64,000 bases of DNA from the NCBI GenBank assembly GCA_963735055.1, contig CAVTJN010000007.1, positions 1-64,000 on the forward strand, written 5' to 3'. The first letter of the stretch is position 1; each line of letters opens with the position of its first letter. Source of the stretch: JBBITI01 sp963735055 (lineage in GTDB: Bacteria; Chloroflexota; Dehalococcoidia; Dehalococcoidales; UBA2162). The notes beneath the pieces are model-generated. The model did not search any database, was not told where the DNA came from, and worked only from the letters and a program-made list of their open reading frames with translations. The position numbers and the translations under genes are program-made. Shown in pieces: positions 29,890 through 37,856 of this stretch.

Positions 29890-30684
29890 TTAATACCGGA
29901 CTTTAATCTGAAAACCACCCGGCACCGGCTTCTCTGAAACAACAAAAAGGTACCCGCCCCCGCAGCCCGAGTACATCGCTCCGGGATAGCGGGATTGATA
30001 ACATCGCATCAGCGCTACCAGGTCGATGTGGATTGTGGGATGGCGCACCGTACCGGGCAGGATGGCCTCCCAACAGGCCATGCACTCATTCATGGAAGCA
30101 CCCAACCGGTCGATATCTCGGGCGACAATTGCGTCAAAACAGTCTTTCCCGCTCTGGCCTAATTTCCTGATCCAATGCGGATCCAGGTTTTTCGTTTCCA
30201 ACGGGTTGTAATCGGGCGGGCGCTGGATCACCGGGATCATATACACTACCCTCTCCAGCCAGGCTGCCACATGTGGATCGCGGTTGCTCTCGATATGGAC
30301 CGGGTAAGTGCCGCCTTCAAAGCTTGCGTCAAAATCCAGGCGGTTGACGCCGGGAAAGATGAGCCCGGCCATATCCTGCGAGCCACTGGGTTCGCTCTTC
30401 CCCTGGTTCTCCGCCTGGTATAGAGCTCTCATCAATTCTTTAGGGTCGCCTTCCGGCAGCCGATCGCCCCATAACTGGGCGGCCACGCGCCGGGTGGAAG
30501 TGCCCATTCCGCAGCGATCCATAAAGCGCACGGTGGGCTCCAAACCAACCACCACCATCGCGCCGGGCGGTGTCGGGTTGCGCTGCGAGACAAAAGGTTG
30601 GTCGATCCATCCGCCAGCCAGCGCCATTCGATACGGAATTTTTCCGATCATCTGGGTGGTTGTGAAATCAGGGGAGTTTTCCAT
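29890..30684 (-). CDS. GHMP-family sugar kinase-like protein
   Basis: 264 residues, intact. Motif 1 of the fold is seen in KIPYRMALAGGWIDQPFVSQ. A shortened motif 2 appears as DRCGMGTSTRRVAAQLWGD, which replaces the usual glycine/serine-rich loop. Motif 3 is GAMYSGCGGGYLFVVSEKPV near the C-terminus. This arrangement is like HddA/fucokinase-type GHMP kinases that phosphorylate sugars at C1, but the protein is shorter than most. It begins 9 nt after the GH29 stop and is followed by the tandem nucleotidyltransferase. Phosphorylation of the monosaccharide released by the fucosidases is an attractive but unproven role. Confidence 0.65.
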   Translation of the reverse strand: MENSPDFTTTQMIGKIPYRMALAGGWIDQPFVSQRNPTPPGAMVVVGLEPTVRFMDRCGMGTSTRRVAAQLWGDRLPEGDPKELMRALYQAENQGKSEPSGSQDMAGLIFPGVNRLDFDASFEGGTYPVHIESNRDPHVAAWLERVVYMIPVIQRPPDYNPLETKNLDPHWIRKLGQSGKDCFDAIVARDIDRLGASMNECMACWEAILPGTVRHPTIHIDLVALMRCYQSRYPGAMYSGCGGGYLFVVSEKPVPGGFQIKVRY

Positions 30685-30693
30685 TTCCTGATC

Positions 30694-32148
30694 CTATGCG
30701 AAGCGGACCCGGTAGCATGGGGCGAAATCGACCGGCTTTTCCTCCGGCAGGTCAATCGCCAGCCCCCGCCGGGTCTGCTCAAACCGAACCAGGCCGTTAT
30801 ACCCCAGCACCGCCACCGACCCTACCTCCGGCGCACGCTCGAGCGCCAGGTTGCGGATGACCGTTTTTCCGCCTTCCGGCCATTTCATCTGGAAGGCATA
30901 CACGTCTCCATTTTTTCGCGTAAAGCGGAAATCTTCAATCGTCCAGGGAACAGCGTCTTCCTTAAAGTGCTCGATCTCGACTTGAGAAGGACCTTCACCA
31001 AAGACCTTCCAGGGACGGGTGCCATAAATGCCCTCACCATTGACGCGCATCCACGCCCCCACCGCTGGAGCAGATAGTGACATTCATCGTCCAGCGTACC
31101 GTCCGGCCGCTGGGGGATATTCAACAGCAGGTTGCCGTTCTTGCTGACGATATCCACCAGCATTTCGGCCACTTGCTTGGGAGTTTTATAAACATCGCTG
31201 ACGTTGTAGAACCAGTCGCCCACGCTGGTATCCGTCTGCCAGACGTAGCGGTAGAATTCCTGGGAGTTGGCTGCGCTCGATGTCTAACACACCGACAGTA
31301 CAAATACTCTCCTGGCGTCTTTCTGGTTGTAGACTGCCTGGTTCACGCCGCCATGCAGCCTGGCGCTGGTGTTGTACAGGTGGGCGATGATATTCAGCCC
31401 ATACTCACCAAACGGCACGCCGCCATCGGAATAGAGCAAGTCCGGTTGGAAGAGGTCGATCAGCTCTTTGACATAGGCAAACCATTTCGCGTGCCACCAT
31501 GGATTGCTGGTGTACCATTCCTGCTCGAGATTGGCCGTGTTTTGGTTGGGGAGGTAGAGATCTTCATAGGCAGGGTCATTACCGTCATAGGGCACCCCGG
31601 CAAACGGCCCGCTCTTGTCGGCGCCTTTGGTCAGTTTGTACCAGCTGAAGGTGGCGCCCATGTGCTCGGAGAAGCCGAAGGGCAGCCCGTACTTTCGGGC
31701 CGCCTGCTGCCACATCGCCATGATATCCTTGCCGGGACCCATCTTGACCGAGTTCCAGCGGTGATGGGTGGAGTTCCAGTTGTGAAAATTATCGTGGTGG
31801 GCGGCCTGTGCGACGAAATATTTCGCCCCGGCGTCCACGTACAAGTCCATCAGCCCTTCCGGGTCAAACTTTTCGGCCTTCCACAGCTATGCACCACATC
31901 CTTGTAGCCAAACCTGGAGGGGTGCCCGTACTGGCGCATGTGGTAGCGGTACTGGTCCGATGCCCTCGACGTACATATGGCGCGCATACCAGTCGCCGTA
32001 CATCGGCACGAGACTGCGGTCCCCAATGCGACCAGATGCCGAACTTGGCATCCTGGAACCAGTGCGGGCATTCGAACGTTCGCAGTGATTCCCAGGTGGG
32101 CTCAAACGGTCCTTTTTCAATCGTAAATTCCGCCTGCTTGTCGCTCAT
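30694..32148 (-). CDS. GH29 alpha-L-fucosidase-like glycosidase (first copy, frame-interrupted)
   Basis: About 485 residues. It starts MSDKQAEFTIEKGPFEPTWE and shows CPHWFQDAKFGIWSHWGPQS, YVDAGAKYFVAQAAHHDNFH and NWNSTHHRWNSVKMGPGKDI. The probable nucleophile Asp is in FQPDLLYSDGGVPFGEYG. Further on are MLVDIVSKNGNLLLNIPQRP, GEGIYGTRPWKVFGEGPSQV and a C-terminal beta domain ending DFAPCYRVRFA. Frame changes occur near 32030, 31950, 31890, 31285 and 31080, each with continuing GH29 sequence. It lacks a signal peptide. Substrates would be imported oligosaccharides carrying alpha-L-fucose or related sugars. Confidence 0.85.
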
Positions 32149-32224
32149 ATTTTCTTCTTCCGCTTATATAGCCTGATTGGTTCGTTTGGGCCGCGCTGAT
32201 ATTTAAACGCATCCACCCTCTGCA

Positions 32225-33257
32225 TTAATCCTGCACGACACGCTTGCCCGCTTTGCGGTCCATGTACTGCTGCTCGATCCAGGCGTAAGTGTGCTTCAGC
32301 CCTTCCTTGAGCGGCAGGTTTGGCTCCCACCCCAAGCACCGCCTTGATCATGGTGTTGTCGCTGTTGCGCCCGGCAACGCCTCGTGGGGCATCCAAATCA
32401 TAGTTCCGCTCCATCTTGATCCCGGCGATCTCTTCGATGTAGTCGACCAGTTGGTTGATGGATACCAGCTCGCTGGTGCCCAGGTTGATCGGCGTGGCGA
32501 TCAGTTTGTCGCAGTGCATGATCTGATCGATACCGTAGACACAGTCATCGATATACATAAAACTGCGCGTCTGGGTGCCATCGCCCCAGATATCGATTTC
32601 GTATTTTCCCGCGTCCTTGGCTTCGATCACCTTGCGGCAGAGAGCCGCCGGGGCTTTTTCGCGCCCGCCGAACCAGGTGCCATGCGGGCCATAAACGTTG
32701 TGGAAGCGAGCGATGTGGGTTTCCAGTCCACGCTCTGCCCAGTATTCCTGGCAGAACATTTCGCTCATCAGCTTTTCCCAGCCGTAGCCGCGCTCCGCCA
32801 TAGCCGGGTAGGCATCAGTCTCTTTGAGCGCACGCACGTTCGGGTCCTGCTGCAGAGTGGTGTTATACGCGCAGGCCGACGACGAGAAGAAGTAGCGGCT
32901 GACTCCCGCCTGGTAGGCTGCCTCGATCAGGTGGGTGTTGATCAGGATCGAGCGCAGGCATTCCACCCGGTAGCGCTCGATGAAGCCCATCCCGCCCATG
33001 TCGGCAGCCAGGTTATAGACTTCGACCGCGCCTTCCACCGCCTTGATTGCATTCTCTTTTTCACTCAGGTCCATGGAGATGCATTCAACCCCTGGCACGC
33101 GCTGGTACCATTCGGGGAGGGGTTTACGGTCAATGGCGCGAATCCGGCGAAAGCCCTTATCTTGAAAATAGCGCGTTAGCGCCCCGGCAATGAAGCCGCC
33201 TGCACCCGTGATGACGATTAAGTCATCCTGGTTCATCACATCCACTGCTGTAATCAT
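32225..33257 (-). CDS. GDP-mannose 3,5-epimerase-like SDR protein
   Basis: About 344 residues. The start is chosen at MITAVDVMNQDDLI because GAGGAA lies 6 nt upstream and the lac-type operator lies further out. The Rossmann motif is TGAGGFIAGALTRYFQDKGF. The segments NLAADMGGMGFIERYR, FFSSSACAYNTTLQQ, GYGWEKLMSEMFCQEYW and HNVYGPHGTWFGGREKAPAA match GDP-mannose 3,5-epimerase, which converts GDP-D-mannose to GDP-L-galactose. A one-base change near 32330 precedes the true C-terminus GLKHTYAWIEQQYMDRKAGK ending VVQD. It is the first structural gene after the repressor. Other NDP-sugar epimerases are possible, but the FHNVYGPHGTW-type motif is rather specific. Confidence 0.8.
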
Positions 33258-33278
33258 GATTTCCTCACTCTCTGTCAT

Positions 33279-33307
33279 ATAATATGGTATCGATACCATA
33301 TCTTGAA
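33279..33307 (-). promoter_or_regulatory. promoter with LacI operator in its spacer, upstream of the epimerase/GH29 operon
   Basis: The 20-bp perfect palindrome ATATGGTATCGATACCATAT (33282-33301) fills the 17-nt spacer between a weak -35 TTCAAG and a -10 TATTAT on the minus strand. It matches the operator pair before the lacI gene 1 kb away, so the encoded repressor probably silences this operon. Confidence 0.7.
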
Positions 33308-33327
33308 AAAAATAAGCTCGATTTTAG

Positions 33328-34335
33328 CTATTTGATCGATGGGCCGCTTGAACGGCGAATAATCAACTGAGTTGGTAAGATAATCTCCTGAAACGAATGC
33401 ATCTCCTTGCCCTTCAATCGTTCCAATAGCAATTTCATCGCCCGCATGCCCATTTCATAAGCTGGCTGAGAAGCGACCGTGAAAAATGGGAAAGTAACCA
33501 TGGAGGGTGGGAGATCATCAAAACCAACCAGAGCAATATCGTCTGGTACAGCCAGATCCATCTCCTGCAGCGCTTTCATCGCCCCGATCGTAATAAAATT
33601 ATTGGCAGCGATGAGCGCAGTCGGGCGCAGGGGTAGCTTGATTGCTTGTTTGGTCATGAGATAGCCGCTGTCCTGAGTGAAATCTCCACGAAAGATAAAC
33701 CCATCATCAATGGCTAACCCGGCTTCTTCTAAAGCCATTCGATACCCAACAACACGATCGTCTGCCGTAGAAACGCCAACCGCACCGCTCATCACGGCAA
33801 TCCGGGAATGGCCAAGAGATACCAGATACCGGGTGAGTTGGTAAGCGCCATCCACCGAGTCGCAACGGACGGTATCGACATCCACATCTGGAACACGGCG
33901 GTCTAGCACCACCACCGGAGTGCCGTGCTTTTGAACTTGCAGGAGCGCCTTCGCATGACTGTGCGACGGAACGAATAGAAGTCCATCAACCTGTTTTTGG
34001 AGTAAAACATTCAGGTATTTCTCTTCTTTAGCCGCCGACTCATCCGTGTTACAAAAAATGACCGTATAGCCCGCCTCATTCGCCGCATCTTCTACCCCTC
34101 GGGCCAGGGTTGTAAAAAAAGGATTGGTGATGTCAGTAACCATCAAACCGACCGTGTCCGTACGCCGGGAGCGCAGGCTGCGCGCCAGGGTATTGGGAAC
34201 ATAACCCAGCTCCTTTATCGCTTTCTCAACGCGCTCACGAGTCTCGAGGCTTACATAACCAGAAGAATTGATCACCCGTGAAACAGTGATCGATCCTACC
34301 CCTGCGCGTTTGGCAACTTCATGCATCGTTGGCAT
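33328..34335 (-). CDS. LacI-family transcriptional repressor
   Basis: 335 residues, intact. The N-terminal helix-turn-helix reads MHEVAKRAGVGSITVSRVIN with hinge VPNTLARSLRSRRTDTVGLM. It is followed by a periplasmic-binding-like sugar-sensor domain with ITNPFFTTLARGVEDAANEA, LVSLGHSRIAVMSG and DDIALVGFDDLPPSMVTFPF, and it ends LIIRRSSGPS. AAGGAA precedes the ATG. It is encoded upstream of and codirectional with the epimerase/GH29 operon, and diverges from the ABC importer. Two operator-like palindromes overlap its own promoter, so negative autoregulation is expected. Confidence 0.93.
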   Translation of the reverse strand: MPTMHEVAKRAGVGSITVSRVINSSGYVSLETRERVEKAIKELGYVPNTLARSLRSRRTDTVGLMVTDITNPFFTTLARGVEDAANEAGYTVIFCNTDESAAKEEKYLNVLLQKQVDGLLFVPSHSHAKALLQVQKHGTPVVVLDRRVPDVDVDTVRCDSVDGAYQLTRYLVSLGHSRIAVMSGAVGVSTADDRVVGYRMALEEAGLAIDDGFIFRGDFTQDSGYLMTKQAIKLPLRPTALIAANNFITIGAMKALQEMDLAVPDDIALVGFDDLPPSMVTFPFFTVASQPAYEMGMRAMKLLLERLKGKEMHSFQEIILPTQLIIRRSSGPSIK

Positions 34336-34347
34336 TCATTTCCTTAT

Positions 34348-34406
34348 ATGGTATCCATACCATGTGGTATCGATACCATAATATATGGTTTTTTCGCTCT
34401 CGTCAA
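34348..34406 (-). promoter_or_regulatory. lacI promoter with two operators
   Basis: On the minus strand a good promoter is present: TTGACG (34401-34406), 17 nt, TATTAT (34378-34383). One operator, TGGTATCGATACCA (34365-34378), touches the -10 and start site. A second, ATGGTATCCATACCAT (34348-34363), lies just downstream. Both share the ATGGTAT half-site with the operator at 33282. Confidence 0.75.
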
Positions 34407-34445
34407 TAGGTAAAAACGGGTAAATTTCAATCCCAAACCTGCCTA

Positions 34446-34501
34446 TTGACTCGACCCTAAAAAAGATGTATTGTAATGTAAATGTTACCGGAAACTTTTA
34501 C
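34446..34501 (+). promoter_or_regulatory. promoter and CCGG-centred operator of the sugar ABC importer
   Basis: TTGACT and TATTGT are spaced by 17 nt. Immediately after, 34478-34501 is a 24-bp palindrome with 10 of 12 pairs and a GTTACCGGAAAC core, a typical LacI-family operator but with a half-site unlike ATGGTAT. It may therefore be read by the second LacI protein encoded at 40.3 kb. Confidence 0.6.
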
Positions 34502-34668
34502 GGAGTTCTATTCATCGAAATAGCATCGAACGAATGGTTAAAACAGCCGCAAGGTTGCCTGGTTTGACTTCATCAGGAGGTGTATATCGCGATATACATG
34601 CTGAGTCGTCCTTTCTTGACTTCTGTTTCCCAAGGATTGAACGTCTGGAATATAAGGATCAAACCAAA

Positions 34669-36012
34669 ATGAAGAAGAAGATTTCCACCATTTTCGCGTT
34701 TTTGATGATTGTCGTTCTCGTTGCCGGCTGCGCGGCGCCCTCCACCACCCCTCAGGCTGTTGAACCGACCCAGGCTCCTGCGGCAACCACGGCCCCAGCA
34801 AAAACTGACGTGACCCTCACCTATCTGGTTAGCCAGGGCTGGGCCCCCGATGCCGAAATGGCGCTCGCACAACAGTTTACAGAGAAAACCGGCATTAAAA
34901 TTGACTACCAGGTTATCCCATCCGATCAATACTTCAACGTCTTGAAGACAAAACTCAATTCCGGCGAAGGGCCGGACCTCTTCGGCGGGCAAAGTGGCAA
35001 GACTGACCTGGTGGTGAACTACGACGTTGAAAAGAACGCTGTGGATTTGTCCGCTGAACCATGGGTCAAGACGGAAGACCCACAAGTTCTCGATCAATCC
35101 ACGGTCAACGGCAAAGTGTATGGCCAGACGGTCTGGAATACTCTCGGCACGACCTGGGTGATCAACTACAATAAGGATATCTTTGCCAAGTTAAACCTGA
35201 GCGTACCAACCACCTTCGCAGAACTCAAATCTGCCTGCGAGAAAATTAAAGCGGACGGTATCATCCCCATCTACGAGCCAATGGCCGACGGATGGCACCA
35301 GGTCTTATGGTTCGCGGAATTAGGCGTCCAGATCGAGAATGTTGCTCCCGGAACAGCCGAAAAGTTGAACACCAACAAGACCACCTTTGCCGAAGACCCA
35401 ACCGCACTGCTGATCCTAACTCAATACAAGGATCTGTATGACTCCGGTTGCTACGGGGATAACGCACTATCTGATGCGGTAGCCGACCAGACCAAAACGA
35501 TCTCCTCGGGCGCAGCAGCCATGACCGTCGCCAATCTGACCTTCGCTCAGCAGGTGAAGCACGATTATCCAGAATTCAATCAAGATAGCCTGGGTGTCTT
35601 CATCATTCCACTGGCCGATAATCAGGTCTTGAACGCCAATCCCGCTGGACCCACCAAGTTCATCTGGAAAGGGTCAAAGCATATTCCGGAGGCGGTTCAG
35701 TTTTTAGACTTCCTCGCGCAACCCGACAGTCTGCAATACCGGGTCGATAACGATCCCAACAGCCCGACCCTGCCATTCCCTGGAATCAAGAGCAAACTGC
35801 TTCCTTCTCAGCAAGCCTTCCTGGATGCCAGCATAAAGCGGGGTGTGGTTTACCAGACCGCAGTGAAATATGTAAATCCACAATGGATGGATATGGGGAA
35901 GGATATCGTGGCCATGTTCACCGGCACTGGAACTCCGCAACAATTCCTGGCCAACATCGATAAGCGCCGCGCCGAAGAGGCCAAAGCTGCCAAGGATCCT
36001 AACTGGCAGTAG
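34669..36012 (+). CDS. sugar ABC transporter substrate-binding lipoprotein
   Basis: 447 residues from the ATG preceded by AAGGAT at 9 nt. Longer in-frame starts upstream lack a signal peptide. The signal sequence MKKKISTIFAFLMIVVLVAG ends in a lipobox with Cys21. A Thr/Pro/Ala-rich linker follows, then an extracellular solute-binding domain family 1 with LVSQGWAPDAEMALAQQFTE, NSGEGPDLFGGQSGKTDLVV, YGQTVWNTLGTTWVINYNKD and IPEAVQFLDFLAQPDSLQYR. It captures an oligosaccharide for the two adjacent permeases. The ATPase subunit is not in the window and may be a shared MsmK/MalK type encoded elsewhere. Confidence 0.92.
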   Translation: MKKKISTIFAFLMIVVLVAGCAAPSTTPQAVEPTQAPAATTAPAKTDVTLTYLVSQGWAPDAEMALAQQFTEKTGIKIDYQVIPSDQYFNVLKTKLNSGEGPDLFGGQSGKTDLVVNYDVEKNAVDLSAEPWVKTEDPQVLDQSTVNGKVYGQTVWNTLGTTWVINYNKDIFAKLNLSVPTTFAELKSACEKIKADGIIPIYEPMADGWHQVLWFAELGVQIENVAPGTAEKLNTNKTTFAEDPTALLILTQYKDLYDSGCYGDNALSDAVADQTKTISSGAAAMTVANLTFAQQVKHDYPEFNQDSLGVFIIPLADNQVLNANPAGPTKFIWKGSKHIPEAVQFLDFLAQPDSLQYRVDNDPNSPTLPFPGIKSKLLPSQQAFLDASIKRGVVYQTAVKYVNPQWMDMGKDIVAMFTGTGTPQQFLANIDKRRAEEAKAAKDPNWQ

Positions 36013-36065
36013 CAAGACTGGTTTTCGTTGTGACCGAATAACCTACTGAGATATCTTAGTACGGC

Positions 36066-36101
36066 TCCCAACCCAGGATGTCCGAGCATCCTGGGTTGGG
36101 A
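36066..36101 (+). terminator. 15-bp hairpin between binding protein and permease genes
   Basis: TCCCAACCCAGGATG pairs perfectly with its complement around TCCGAG. There is no U-run. Such a stem after a binding-protein gene usually stabilises its mRNA or attenuates read-through into the permeases. Confidence 0.6.
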
Positions 36102-36124
36102 TCTCAGAAAAAGGGATTTATCCC

Positions 36125-37003
36125 GTGAATCATCGAAATCGTTATCCCTTCTATTTTGTTCTTGGCGCCCTCAGTTTATACCTGGTGTTTTCGATCATCC
36201 CAGGTATATCCGGGATCCTCTACTCATTTACGGACTGGAGCGGATATACCACCCAAATTAAATTTATCGGATTGGAAAACTTCAAGACAATTTTCTCGGC
36301 AAGTGAAAATTATCTGCTTTTCATAAAAAACACCTTCATATTTACGATCATCACCATCGTTCTAAAGACAGTCTTTGGTCTGGCTCTGGCGTTGATCTTA
36401 ACTGAAGGGGTCAAACGCTTCGCATATTTTTATCGGATGATGATTTACCTGCCTGTTGTTTTACCGTCCCTGGCAGTTGCGCTTATTTTCCGGTCGATTT
36501 TAAACCCGGCCACAGGCCTGCTCAACACAACCTTGCGCGCGATCGGATTGGGGATGCTGGCCCAGAAATGGCTGGTTGACCCGCATATTGCGCTATATTC
36601 GGTGGTCGGGGTCGACACCTGGCAAGGGGTGGGATATATCATGGTCATCCTGATCGCCGGCCTTCAATCCATCCCTCGAGAATATTATGAGGCCGCCGAT
36701 GTGGATGGAGCCGGTTTTTGGTCAAAGCTTTTCTGGATTACCCTGCCATTGATGATGCCTGCCATCATCATCGTCACCATTTTGAATTTGCTGTACGCAT
36801 TAAGGGTGTTTGATATTGTATACGCCCTGACGAATGGCGGTCCGGGTTATGCCACGGATGTAATCTTCACTGCCGTATTTAAGGCTTTTAGCCAGGGGCA
36901 ATGGGGCCTCGGCACAGCCTTTTCCAGCCTTTTGTTCGTGTTCATGTCTGTGCTGGGTTATTTTGTGATTCGATTACTGGATCGCGGACAAGCCATAGAA
37001 TGA
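36125..37003 (+). CDS. sugar ABC transporter permease (MalF type)
   Basis: 292 residues from a GTG start with AAGGGA about 10 nt upstream. Six transmembrane segments of the MalF/UgpA type are visible, for example FVLGALSLYLVFSIIPGISG and IFTIITIVLKTVFGLALALI. The ATPase-contacting EAA loop reads EYYEAADVDGAGFWSKLFWI followed by TLPLMMPA. It forms the inner-membrane channel with the next permease for import of the glycan captured by the lipoprotein. Confidence 0.93.
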   Translation: MNHRNRYPFYFVLGALSLYLVFSIIPGISGILYSFTDWSGYTTQIKFIGLENFKTIFSASENYLLFIKNTFIFTIITIVLKTVFGLALALILTEGVKRFAYFYRMMIYLPVVLPSLAVALIFRSILNPATGLLNTTLRAIGLGMLAQKWLVDPHIALYSVVGVDTWQGVGYIMVILIAGLQSIPREYYEAADVDGAGFWSKLFWITLPLMMPAIIIVTILNLLYALRVFDIVYALTNGGPGYATDVIFTAVFKAFSQGQWGLGTAFSSLLFVFMSVLGYFVIRLLDRGQAIE

Positions 37004-37017
37004 GGAGATCTTGACCT

Positions 37018-37839
37018 ATGCTAACGAAAAGGTTCAAAAACTTAGGAGCCCATGCATTGGCCATTATTGCTTGTCTGATCATGGTTATTCCATTCTATTT
37101 GATAGTGACCAATTCCTTCAAAACAAGGGCTGATGCGAGTTCGATGAGTGCTGCATTACCTGCTGCGCTGCATCCTGAAAACTTTTCTACCGTGATTTCA
37201 GCGGGCAAACTGGTGGTAAGTTTTATTAACAGCATGTTATACGCTTCTTGCTCAACAATCATCGGGACACTTTTTGCGGCTATGGCCGCCTTCGTCCTTT
37301 CGCGCGATCGATCTCGCTTCAATCGCTTTCTGTATTTTTTTATCATTTTGGGAATTGCTCTGCCAGCCAACTATTTTACTTTGACCAAGGTTATGCAAAT
37401 CACCGATCTCATTAACACAAAGGTAGGCATCATCCTTCTTTATGCCGCCGGGCAAATTCCCTTCGGGGTTTTCCTCATCTATGGGTTTCTCGATACGGTA
37501 CCAAGAGAACTTGACGAGGCCGCCATTATGGATGGATGTGCGCCGCTCCAGCTCTTTTTCCAGATCATCATCCCCATGCTAACGCCGGTGCTGGTCACCG
37601 CTGCCGTCTTGTCTTTTTTAGGCGCCTGGAGCAACTTCATCATGCCGCTCTATTATCTAAACAATTCTGCCAATTGGCCAATGACCCTGTCTGTGTACAA
37701 CTTCTTCGGACAGTATCAAGCGAATTGGAACCTGGTATCGGCGGATATTTTATTGACTGTACTACCGGTAATTGTGGTTTATTTATTTGCCCAGCGCTAC
37801 ATTCTCTCAGGAATCACTGCAGGAGCTGTCAAGGGGTAA
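37018..37839 (+). CDS. sugar ABC transporter permease (MalG type)
   Basis: 273 residues, intact, 14 nt after the first permease. Six membrane segments include ALAIIACLIMVIPFYLIVTN and the C-terminal ILLTVLPVIVVYLFAQRYIL. The EAA motif is PRELDEAAIMDGCAPLQLFF then QIIIPMLTPVL. The final IQRYILSGITAGAVKG-like tail is characteristic of MalG/UgpE permeases. It pairs with the upstream permease. The GH31 gene begins 18 nt after its stop. Confidence 0.93.
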   Translation: MLTKRFKNLGAHALAIIACLIMVIPFYLIVTNSFKTRADASSMSAALPAALHPENFSTVISAGKLVVSFINSMLYASCSTIIGTLFAAMAAFVLSRDRSRFNRFLYFFIILGIALPANYFTLTKVMQITDLINTKVGIILLYAAGQIPFGVFLIYGFLDTVPRELDEAAIMDGCAPLQLFFQIIIPMLTPVLVTAAVLSFLGAWSNFIMPLYYLNNSANWPMTLSVYNFFGQYQANWNLVSADILLTVLPVIVVYLFAQRYILSGITAGAVKG

Positions 37840-37856
37840 CCCTTGGATCAAGTTAT

